From contig CAMQVH010000005.1 in NCBI GenBank assembly GCA_947038155.1, positions 1 to 64,000 of the forward strand: a stretch of 64,000 bases of DNA, read 5' to 3'. The stretch comes from an uncultured Bacteroides sp. (GTDB lineage: Bacteria; Bacteroidota; Bacteroidia; Bacteroidales; Bacteroidaceae). This document shows positions 41,774 through 51,700 of this stretch, piece after piece (position 1 is the stretch's first letter; each line of letters starts with the position of its first letter). Position numbers and translations under genes: made by a program. The notes beneath the pieces were generated by a model. It worked only from the letters and a program-made list of their open reading frames with translations. It had not been told where the DNA came from and did not search any database.

Positions 41774-43588
41774 TTAATTAACTGGTTCTATAGAATGGGT
41801 GTAATTTTCACCGGTAAAAATAACACGAACTTTTGTATTATTTCCTATGATTCCATCATTAAATTTCCATTTACGATCCCATTGACCTGCTTCTGCATTA
41901 TCATTTGTTTCCATGATATAGAAATAGGACGGATCTGGGTTTGTTCCTGGTACTACGTCTGTGTCGTTTTTGGTGCCCCAAATCAATTCGCTATCGTCCG
42001 CATATACCATTAGGAGTTTGTAACGATTGTCATTATTATTAGGACTTATTGTACCTGTTCCCTCAAATACTCCATTTCCTATATAGGGTAAGTCAAGAAG
42101 GACATTTCGATCCCAGCAGTGCCATAGTCCCATTGATTTAATTTCTTTTGTAATGACTGATTTGTTGGAGAAATCTACCTTAATACGATAAATCCCGTCT
42201 TTTTCGACAGTGGTGATTCCGTCTCCACTTTTAATCTTTTCACCTTCTATATAGAAGAACTTTGCATCTGCTTCTTGAGAAGAAGCCATCTTATAAGTCT
42301 TTCCTCCTTGCAGCCGGGTGAATATTTCAAATATGCCTTCTCCCAGTTTATTGTATTGCACGGCTTTGCTGATATCATTTCCCCCTTCACTGGCTTCACC
42401 TGTCAAGAATAAGTTTTTAGGAGTTGTTTCCGGTTCTTCAGGAGATACACCGTCTCCGAGCGATACAAAATGTGTATAGTTTGCTCCGTTGAATTTAACG
42501 GTGACTTTGGTCATGCTACCATCAAACTGATTGTCAAATTTCCATTTGTGATTCCATTGCGGTTCACTACCTTCATTGATTCCATATTCTTTGATAAAGT
42601 AATATGAATCTTCTTGACCAGCTCCGTTTGGAGATGAATCTACGTCATTCAATGTTCCCCAATACATATCTTTATCGCTGTAAGACATCAACAGTTTGTA
42701 ACGTTGGTCTTTTCCCCAGCTTTCCTGTTTAAACGTTACTTTGCCTTCTCCTTCAAATATTCCGTTACCTTTGTAAGACAGCTCGAAAATAACCTTGTTG
42801 CTCGGGCAGAAAAATACTCCTACTGATTTTACTTCCTGAATAGAGACTGAAGCAATAGAGAAGTCCATAGTGATGCGATAGATTCCGTCTTTTTCTACTG
42901 TTGTTTCGCCTTCGCCTTCTACAATTCTATTTCCATCAATGTAGAAATAGTTTGCGTTGTCATTGGTTTTATCTACCAGCTTATAGCTTTTTCCTCCTTT
43001 CAAACGGGTAAAGATTTCAAATGTTTCCTGTTCGGGTGAGGAACAAGGTACTGCTTGACTGATATCACTTCCCCCTTCGGTTGCTTCACCAGTGAGAAAT
43101 AATTGAGATGGAACCTCTGCAAATCCGAGCATACGGGTGATCGTCAGTTTATGTGAGACATTGCTCATTGCCGTGCTCAGACCGCGTGATGCGATGACCG
43201 TCCAGATAATTGTACCTGTCTCTCCACTGTTCAATCCTGCTGCTGCACCTATTTTATTCAGTGTTTTATGACTGATAGTCGCGTAATTGCGCGCCCCGTT
43301 GTTGTCAGACAATACTTTGTAAAGAGGATTAGAGAAGTTTCCCCCTTCTTTGTCGAAAACGATTTCGTAGAGCGGTGAGCCACTGTCTTCAGCTTTCGCT
43401 GCTTCCCATTCGAAGAATAGGGAAGCGGTAGCAGATGCTACTAGTTCTACACTTTTTCCGCTGATTGGTTCATAAAGTTGATTCACCGGGCTTACTGCCG
43501 TATCTCTGTATTCCATATCTTCCGTACATGAGAAGATGATTGCTAATGTAGTGAATAAGGCGACTACTTTTGTTATTTTTGTTTTCAT
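41774..43588 (-). CDS. SusE-like surface glycan-binding lipoprotein with a duplicated module
   Basis: A 604-residue outer-membrane lipoprotein (lipobox IIFSC, Cys21). Residues 25-155 resemble a SusE-type N-terminal domain. Two tandem modules follow, at 161-376 (FLTGEATEGG...EIFTRLKGGKSYKL...GIYRITMDFS) and 391-604 (FLTGEASEGG...EIFTRLQGGKTYKM...GIYRIKVDFS), clearly an internal duplication. It probably holds mannan at the cell surface next to SusCD. Ligand specificity is inferred from the operon only. Confidence 0.85.
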   Translation of the reverse strand: MKTKITKVVALFTTLAIIFSCTEDMEYRDTAVSPVNQLYEPISGKSVELVASATASLFFEWEAAKAEDSGSPLYEIVFDKEGGNFSNPLYKVLSDNNGARNYATISHKTLNKIGAAAGLNSGETGTIIWTVIASRGLSTAMSNVSHKLTITRMLGFAEVPSQLFLTGEATEGGSDISQAVPCSSPEQETFEIFTRLKGGKSYKLVDKTNDNANYFYIDGNRIVEGEGETTVEKDGIYRITMDFSIASVSIQEVKSVGVFFCPSNKVIFELSYKGNGIFEGEGKVTFKQESWGKDQRYKLLMSYSDKDMYWGTLNDVDSSPNGAGQEDSYYFIKEYGINEGSEPQWNHKWKFDNQFDGSMTKVTVKFNGANYTHFVSLGDGVSPEEPETTPKNLFLTGEASEGGNDISKAVQYNKLGEGIFEIFTRLQGGKTYKMASSQEADAKFFYIEGEKIKSGDGITTVEKDGIYRIKVDFSNKSVITKEIKSMGLWHCWDRNVLLDLPYIGNGVFEGTGTISPNNNDNRYKLLMVYADDSELIWGTKNDTDVVPGTNPDPSYFYIMETNDNAEAGQWDRKWKFNDGIIGNNTKVRVIFTGENYTHSIEPVN

Positions 43589-43612
43589 ATTAATTTCCTT
43601 TTAATAGGGTGA

Positions 43613-45232
43613 TTAGTTAGAATATCCGGGATTGTTAGGGGCTAGATTCGGATTCAGGTTGATTTGGCTTTGAGGAACTGCCCATAAATAATCTCTGTTT
43701 TCGTCGAACTGACGTTTATCCAGTCGGATAGGATTACCGTTGTTGAAGTTTGCGCCATAGACATATCCTTCAAGGTATTCTTTTCCGGCTTTCCAGCGTT
43801 TGATATCATACCATCTCAATCCTTCGAGGGCTAGTTCGCAACGGCGTTCGTTACGGATGATTTGTCTCATTTCCGCTTCTGTCTTTTCGGTAGGATAAGC
43901 TTTTGCTTCTTCTGTGAATCCAGCTCTGTTTCGGAGTGGGAGTATGGTCTGATTCCAGATAGTAGCATCCATGTTTCCTTTCTCAAATTGAGCCTCTGCA
44001 TACATTAACAAAATGTCGGCATAACGTATGATGCTAAGATTTACCCCAGAATTCATATCACCTTTTGCTTGTGGGCTATAGTATTTGCGGGTGTAATATC
44101 CGGTAGCAGTTTTGTTACTTCCGGCTTCATACTTATCCACTGTGTTGGATTGCGGATTGATTTGAATGATAGTGCCTGTACTACCGTCCGAAACATTCTT
44201 ACTCCAGTCATAACCGTCATAAACAACAGTGGCGGTCAGCCGCAAATCGCGGTTGGCATACGGAGTACTTGGATTGTATAACGGGCTATTTTCATTAAAT
44301 GCTTTGCCATCTACCATTAAATAACTGTCTACTAACGATTGTTGCGGAGCGCGGTTACAAAGACGTGCACCAACTGATAGCGGAGCCATATCTGACATCT
44401 CACCCCATGTCAGTAGGAAAGGAACGTATGCACGGTCTAGAATAATCTCCTGATTATATTCGTTTGTCTCTTCAAAAACACTACGATAAGTGGGGAGAAG
44501 GCTGTATGTGCCATATTCATTCTGTTTCTTTATCAGATTATCGCAATATTTGATAACGTTATCCCAGTCACTGTCCATTAGGTAGACTCTCGCCTGTAGA
44601 GCACTGACCGCTCCTTTGGTAATTTTGCCTTGTTCAGCATCTTGCAGTTGGTCACGGGTGGGAAGTGCGTTTGCTATATCTTCTAATTCCTGATGGATGA
44701 AGCTGATGATGGTAGCACGTGGAGTACGGGCAATGGAGTTGGATTCATCAATTGTAATATCTTTGTCAAAGAATGGCACATCTCCATACAGATTAGTTAG
44801 CCGGAAATAGATAAAGGCACGGATAAAACGAATTTCGGCAATCATGCGTGCTTTGACAGCTACATTCATTCCCGGAACCAGATCTACTTTCTCCAGAAAT
44901 ACATGGCAGGTTTTGATACCACCGTATAGATCCTTCCATTCATTTTTAAAGAGTTCTAAAGAAGGAGTGCCCATACCTTTGCGAATGGCACGCGGGTCGG
45001 TTACATTTCTTCCGTCGAATACATTGTCACTCAGACTTTCGTCCTGCCACATTCTTCCGGCATTGTACATTTGGCTGTAGGCCATGTTAACTACGTATTG
45101 TGCTTTCTCTGTGGAGTTCCAGAAGCTGTTGTCCGTGAATTTGTTGGACGGGGTATTTTCCATATCGTTGCAACCGATCATCAGCACGGAAGCAAACCCA
45201 GTCACTAAATAGAGAAGTTTATATCTTTTCAT
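43613..45232 (-). CDS. SusD-family surface glycan-binding lipoprotein
   Basis: A 539-residue lipoprotein (lipobox IGC, Cys21) of the SusD/RagB family that caps the SusC barrel and captures oligosaccharide. Helical TPR-like regions and the family's C-terminal block (RNERRCELALEGLRWYDIKRW) are clear, as is the closing LNPNLAPNNPGY. It starts 12 bp after the susC stop. Its frame is intact, unlike its SusC partner. Confidence 0.93.
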   Translation of the reverse strand: MKRYKLLYLVTGFASVLMIGCNDMENTPSNKFTDNSFWNSTEKAQYVVNMAYSQMYNAGRMWQDESLSDNVFDGRNVTDPRAIRKGMGTPSLELFKNEWKDLYGGIKTCHVFLEKVDLVPGMNVAVKARMIAEIRFIRAFIYFRLTNLYGDVPFFDKDITIDESNSIARTPRATIISFIHQELEDIANALPTRDQLQDAEQGKITKGAVSALQARVYLMDSDWDNVIKYCDNLIKKQNEYGTYSLLPTYRSVFEETNEYNQEIILDRAYVPFLLTWGEMSDMAPLSVGARLCNRAPQQSLVDSYLMVDGKAFNENSPLYNPSTPYANRDLRLTATVVYDGYDWSKNVSDGSTGTIIQINPQSNTVDKYEAGSNKTATGYYTRKYYSPQAKGDMNSGVNLSIIRYADILLMYAEAQFEKGNMDATIWNQTILPLRNRAGFTEEAKAYPTEKTEAEMRQIIRNERRCELALEGLRWYDIKRWKAGKEYLEGYVYGANFNNGNPIRLDKRQFDENRDYLWAVPQSQINLNPNLAPNNPGYSN

Positions 45233-45244
45233 ACTGTTGTTTGA

Positions 45245-48200
45245 TTAAAATTCAATGTCTACACCAAATCCGAAATAACGCAGAGTAGGATACGAACGCC
45301 CACTATTGGCACCGCTTGTGCTCATTTTGGAATCAAATTCGGATGATTCCGGGTCTATAAACGAGTTGTTGCTGAATGTCAGTAAGTTCTGACCGTTTAT
45401 ATACAAGCGGGCTTTTTGCATTCCCAAATGTTTAGTCCATTCTTTGGGCAGGGTATAACCAATCGTGAGGTTTTTCAACCGCAAGTATTTACCGTCTAGC
45501 AAGAAGAGGTCGGAGCCGTTTCCATTGCCGTAGTTGTTTCTGTTGGAGTCAGAACCTGGCGCTGCTAATCTTGGCCAGCGGGCCTCGGTATTGGTTGGTG
45601 TCCAGAAATCCAGTTGATGTTTATAAATGGTATAAGAGTAGTTGGCGTGATATGGTTCTATCAATTCACCACGCAACATCATGTCACGTTTGCCTACTCC
45701 TTGCCAGAACATACTGAAATCGATCCCTTTCCAGTTCAGACCGTAGGTGAATCCGAAAGTATAACGTGGGAAGGCATTACCAAGAATAAACTTATCTTTT
45801 GAGTCGATGATACCGTCGTCATTTCGGTCTACAAATTTAATATCTCCGGGTTGTACCTTAGCTCCTACTGGTATGGCAGACGCTTCAATTTCATCGTAAC
45901 TTTGGAAAAATCCTGCCATCTTATAGCCATAATAAGAGTTCAAGGGAACACCGACCCAGATGATACGGCTTAACTCTTCTACTTGGGTAATTTGTTCGTC
46001 TCCGGGGAATTCCAATACCTTGTTCCAAGAATCTCCCAAATTAAAGTTGAAATTGTGAGTAAACGCCCCAGTTTTCAATCGATAGTTGACAGATAGATCC
46101 CATCCCTGATTTTGCATCTTGCCGATATTTGCCATAGGCATTTCCGTACCGAATACAGAAGAAATCAGCGGTTTCATTAAGATGTCATTCGTTCTTTTAT
46201 GGAAGTAATCGAAAGTGACAGTCAGACTGTTTTGTAGGAAAGAGGCATCGACACCGATATTGAATGTTTGGGTTTTTTCCCAAGTCAGATTTTCTAGTCC
46301 CAGTTTGAATCCGGCTCCCGATACAGTTTTGTTATTGTAGGCATAGCTGTTGTCATACACGTCATATACGGTAAAACGGTCGTAAGTACCGATTGCTTGA
46401 CTGCCCAAGATACCGTAAGAGGCTCGTAACTTCAAGTCGCCTATCTTTTCTTTATAAAACTCCATGAAGGATTCTTCTGTAGGGCGCCACCCCAAGGAAA
46501 CTGAGGGGAAAAAGCCCCAACGATAGTCCTTGTGGAACTTAGAAGCTCCGTCGTAGCGAAAACTGAATTCTGCATAATATCTGTCGGCATACGAATAACC
46601 TGCACGTCCAAAGAAGGAGGTTATGCTGGTACGGTTACTGTCGTCAACGGAAGTTTTTCCTGTGATGTTTCCCGGCTCACTGGTTGTTTCGTCAGTAGCA
46701 ATACCTAAATCGGGGTCTACATACTTCTTTTCTATTTCGTTACTGCTTTGTGTGTATGACTCGTTGGTCAATCCTACTAGACCGTTGACCGTATGCTTGC
46801 CGAATGTTTTGTTGTAATCCAATAGCAGTTGAGTATTGATAAGATAGGCGTTACTGTTCCAGTTACTGGTTTTGTTGTTCTCTTTTTTGATTGGACGCGG
46901 TTCTGTGGCTTCTTCGCTACTATAATAAGCCACTGCATGATTCCTGGTAAAACGTGTGTCGTTCATGATGTCAGCACCGAACACTCCTTTCAATTTTAAT
47001 CCGTCAATAATCTTCATTTCGGCGGAAACGTTTGTGTTGATGTAGTTATTACGGTATTTATTTCTTCCACCCGCTTCCAACTGTCCCAGCGGGTTGAACT
47101 CGGACAATATATCATTCAGCAGGTATCGTCCGTCTGCTGATTTCATTTTATAGTAATAGTAGGTCGGGGTACGGGCGGCATCTACTTCCAGGCTTCCTCC
47201 GGTAGTGCTTACACTGTTGTTGCGGGCATAAGCAAGGATTCCGGTCAGTTTGAAGCGTCCGAGCTCAGTACTCAGACTTGTGCGGAAGTTGTAGCGTTGA
47301 ACACCGAAAGAGTCGTTTCCTACATAGTTGCTTTCCTGATCGTAATAACCCATTGAAATCATGTAGGTAGAGTGTTCGCTACCTCCGGATACGCTTAGGT
47401 TATAATTCTGTTGCATGGCTGTTCGCATAATCTGGTCAAAGAACCAGCTCTCTTCATTCTGATGAGCGGCTAAATCGCGGATTTGGTCAGGAGTATACTT
47501 GGGAGCATTGCCTGCATTGGTTTCTGCAAGATTTCTCAGTGTTGCGTTTTGATAGCCTGCTACCGGAGAGAACAGGATGTCCGGGTTTTCCCAACCTATC
47601 ATGCCGCTCAAGCGGACTACCGGACGCTGGTTCTTTTTCCCTTTTTTGGTGGTCACCACTACTACACCGTTGGAAGAACGTGAACCGTAGATAGCGGCCG
47701 TTCCTGCATCTTTCAAGATAGAGATGTTTTCGATGTCCATCGGATTCAGCTTATTGAAGCTTTCACCGTCAGCTACCAGTCCGTCTATCACAAATAGAGG
47801 GCTATTGTCATTCAGCGTACTGATACCACGGATATTGAAATTCGTTTTGTTATCATTCGGGTTGTGGTTACGTTGCTGTATGATAACGTTCGGTGCTGCT
47901 CCTTGCAATGCCTGAGTCATGTTTGCCACCGGACGGTTTTCAATCATGTCGGCTTTTACTTGGTCTACCGCACCTACCGCACTTTTACGGGTTGTTGTGC
48001 CATATCCTACTACAATAACTTCTAACTTCATCGAGGACTTTCGTGTCTTCTTTCATGCTAATGGAAAGAGAACTCTTTCCGTTAACCGGAAACTCTAGAG
48101 TAGCATAGCCGATGTACGAAAAAACTAGTGCATCATTGGCGTCACATTGAATGGAGAAGTTGCCGTTGATGTCTGTAATTGTTCCGATTCCCGACTTGCC

Positions 48201-48389
48201 TTTTACACTTACGCTTACTCCGATGAGAGGTTCACCGGATACATCTTTTACCGTTCCTTTTACGAGGGTATTCTTCGTTTGCGAAGTGTTCAATATGCTC
48301 GCTTGTCCGGCATTAATGTCGGGCGCCAGAATAAATAAGGAGGCTATAGCGAGACTGAAAAACAAAAGTTTATACTTTCTACAAGTCAT
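45245..48389 (-). pseudogene. SusC-family TonB-dependent transporter gene broken by a 7-bp tandem duplication
   Basis: The first part (48389 to about 48016) encodes a signal peptide, a carboxypeptidase-like regulatory domain (VKGTVKDVSGEPLIGVSVSVKG) and DTKVLDEV. The reading frame then shifts because GAAGTTA is present twice in tandem (plus strand 48016-48029). Removing one copy restores DEVIVVGYG and one 1045-residue SusC. The rest, from about 48031, is an intact plug and barrel ending in the aromatic FGFGVDIEF. An ATG at 48031 could restart translation but would lack the signal peptide, so no exported transporter is expected from this sequence as given. Confidence 0.9.
48016..48029. repeat. 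7-bp tandem duplication inside susC
   Basis: TAACTTC TAACTTC on the plus strand (GAAGTTA twice on the coding strand). It adds seven bases exactly at the DEVIVVGYG codons and shifts the frame. Slipped-strand loss of one copy would restore the gene. Confidence 0.93.
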
Positions 48390-48578
48390 ACCTTGTTTTG
48401 ATTTAAGGAATTAAATTAAATGATTAAAATTCTCTGATGCTAGTTTTGATTTTGAATGGAGAGTACTTTTAGGTCATACGTATTAGTGTTTAATGGATAT
48501 AAAATAGTGTCTTGACCGTTATGAAAATCAGACGTTGCAAATATGGGGGTGGTGCTGAGGAATGTATGTACGAATTTA

Positions 48579-48630
48579 TGCCATTTATGTCTTTTCTTGA
48601 TAAAATGGCAGGAATTGAGGAGGAAATGGC
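48579..48630. promoter_or_regulatory. Candidate operator between susC and the hybrid regulator
   Basis: The 350-bp divergent region 48390-48740 has no gene. It contains TGCCATTT (48579-48586) inverted to AAATGGCA (48603-48610), and a direct repeat AAATGGC at 48603 and 48624, 21 bp apart. Direct repeats about two turns apart would suit the regulator's AraC-type DNA-binding domain. The small frame at 48512-48721 covering it is not a credible gene. Confidence 0.4.
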
Positions 48631-48662
48631 GGAAAATCGTGCAATTTATTATCTGTTTATTA

Positions 48663-48692
48663 TTGGTGTAAGAAGTTTCTTTATTACTTTTG
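48663..48692 (+). promoter_or_regulatory. Bacteroides promoter for the hybrid regulator gene
   Basis: TTG at 48663-48665, a 19-bp spacer and TACTTTTG at 48685-48692 fit the consensus. The transcript would start near 48699, about 40 nt before the ATG at 48741. Confidence 0.6.
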
Positions 48693-48740
48693 TATTAATG
48701 AACTGCATCTTTTGCTATTGAATGAAATACTTTGTTGCTT

Positions 48741-51700
48741 ATGGGAAAAACATATCTTTCTCGATTTTTCTTTTTTCTCGTTATCGGTTGGTGGAGTCTG
48801 TTGGATGTTGAGGCTACAGCATATAGTTTGCGTCAGTTTTCCAGCAAAAACGGATTGTCTAATAGCGCCATTCTTTCTATTTGTCAGGATTGTGATGGAT
48901 TGATCTGGATTGGTTCGTGTGACGGATTAAATGTGTTTGATGGGACTGAACTCCGTTTGTATAAGCCTGTTGATGTCCGGAACAATTTGTCTGGTAACTT
49001 GATTGATAATATAATGGAAGCGGAAGACCATGTTTTATGGATACAGACGAATTATGGACTCGACCGTTTCGATACTCATTTGCAAACTGTTCAGCGATTT
49101 AAAGACTTTCAGGATATTAGCTGTATGGCAAAAACGCGGGAGAATGATGTCTTGGTCATTAAGGATGACGGTTATATTTATTATTTTGATCGGAAAGGAC
49201 TTAAATTCCACCGTTTGAATGCAAAGCGGTTAGCTTTTGAGGATATACAGTATATATGTGTGGATAGTGCGAATGTTCTATGGATTTTTTCTTCCGGTGG
49301 TGATGTCCGTAGTTATGTTATTGAAAAGAAGGAAGATAGTATTCCGGAACTTATTCTTCAGTCGTTGTTTGAGCAGGAGGGAGAGTTGTTTTGGACATCA
49401 GGAGAAGGAGATTTGGTTTATTTTATTGACGATGCTTATGATCTTTATGAGTATGATTTGCGTAGCCGGAATAAATATTTCATAGCTGATTTGAAAGAGG
49501 AGATAGCTCAGCGAGGGCAGGTCTCTTCTATTGTCAAGCAAAGAGATGATTATTATGTCGGTTTCAAAAGCAGTGGATTGATTTGCTTGAAATATCAGTC
49601 CGACAGTAAGGTTAAATATGTCATGCAATCAATCGGCATTGAATCCGGCATTTTCTGTCTGTTTAAAGATCGATTTCAGGATATTATTTGGGTGGGAACT
49701 GATGGACAGGGGGTATATATGTATTTCATCGACCATTTTTCTATTCGGAATACTTTATTGGATACTTCTGACTATCAAATTAACACTCCGGTGCGGGCTT
49801 TGTTTTTGGATGATGAGCAAACGTTATGGGTGGGGACTAAAGGAGATGGAATTTTGCGTATGCTCCGTTATGCTCCAGATACGGGAGGAAAGTTTGATGT
49901 GGAACGGTTGCATACAGGGAATAGTTCGTTGACGGATAATTCCGTTTACTGTTTTGCTCCTAGTTGTTGGAATCGACTGTGGATAGGAACGGAGCATGGG
50001 ATGAACTATTATTCTTATCGGGAGAGAAAAGTAAAAGAGTTTCCTGTTATGGTTGACGGTAAGACGTTGAGATATGTGCACTCTATATGTGAATTGAATG
50101 ACAGTACGATTTGGGTGGCTACTGTAGGTGAGGGAATTGTGAAAATTGTGCTGAACGTTTCTGATGGAGAACCTAAAGTTATGTTTACCCGAAGAATTGT
50201 GTTAGATGGAGGGAGAAGAGCCTCTAATTACTTTTTTACGTCTCATCAGGAAAATGATTCCATTTTATGGTTTGGTAATCGTGGTTATGGTGCTTACCGG
50301 ATGAATGTGAAGACGGAGGTGATGATGCCATTTCGTTTTGACCAGGAAGTCAGTAACCAGGCTGTAAATGATATTTTTGCCATTCTTTCAAATAAAAAAG
50401 GCTATTGGTTGGGTACTAGTTTTGGGTTGACACATATGCAGTCGCCCGGTAATTATCGGGTATATAATGAGGCAGATGGATTCCCCAATAATACGGTTCA
50501 CGGCATTTTGGAAGATGGCGAACATAATCTTTGGCTAAGTACCAATCAAGGGGTGGTACGGTTTAATATTGAGGCAAATACTGTCCAGGCTTATAATCGG
50601 CAGAATAATCTGGAAGTCAAAGAGTTCAGTGATGGTGCTTTCTTTAAGGACGAGCGTACAGGGACTCTCTTCTTCGGTGGAACGAACGGATTTATTACTA
50701 TCAATGAAAACGATCTTACGGCTATGGAATATATGCCGAAATTGCAGTTTTACCGTCTATCTATCTTTGGAAAAGAATATAATATTTATCATTTTTTGCG
50801 GCAAGATAAAGAGGTGGAAGTGTTGGAACTGGATTATAGCCAGAATTTTTTCAATTTATCTTTTGTAGCTGTCGATTATATCAATGGTAATAATTATACT
50901 TATTCTTATATGATAGACGGACTAAGCAATAATTGGACAGAGAACGGCTCTTCTACAACGGCTGTTTTCTCCAATCTTCCACCCGGTCAATACACTCTTT
51001 GGGTGAAATGCCGGAGTAATATTATGGGTAAAGAAAGCAAGCCGTACTCTTTGGTCATTCGTATTGCTCCTCCTTGGTATATGACACAATTGGCTTATTG
51101 GGGATATTTCTTGCTGTTTCTTCTTTTGCTTTGGGGGCTTGTTTATATGGCTATTCGTCGCTATCGTCGGAAACGGGATATTATTATTGAGAAACTGAAC
51201 CGACAAAAACGAGATGAAATTTATGAATCTAAATTAAGGTTCTTTACAAATATCACACATGAATTTTGTACACCTCTTACTTTAATATCAGGACCTTGTG
51301 AGAAGATTCTGTCCTATGCCGGAACAGATGGATATATCCGTAAATATGCTGATTTGGTTCAACAGAATGCACAGAAACTGAACTCGCTGATTCAAGAACT
51401 GATAGAATTTCGTCGGTTAGAAACAGGGCATAAGGTATTGGATATACAAGAGGTAGCTGTGGATGAGCATACTCGGGGCATTGCCGAATCTTTCGGTGAA
51501 TGGGTGGAAAGTAGAAAGGTGGATTATCAACTAAATATTGAGGAGGGAGATCGCTGGAATACAGATGTGAGTTGCTTGAGTAAAATTGTCAATAATTTGA
51601 TATCGAATGCTTTCAAATATACCTCCGATGGCGGTAAGATAACTGTGGAGCAATGTATTGAAGGAGAAAGGCTTTGTATCCGTGTATCCAATTCAGGTAA

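Noticed and set aside
48512-48721. 69-codon frame upstream of the hybrid regulator
   Set aside because: It spans the regulatory region and promoter of the regulator, and has no family match.
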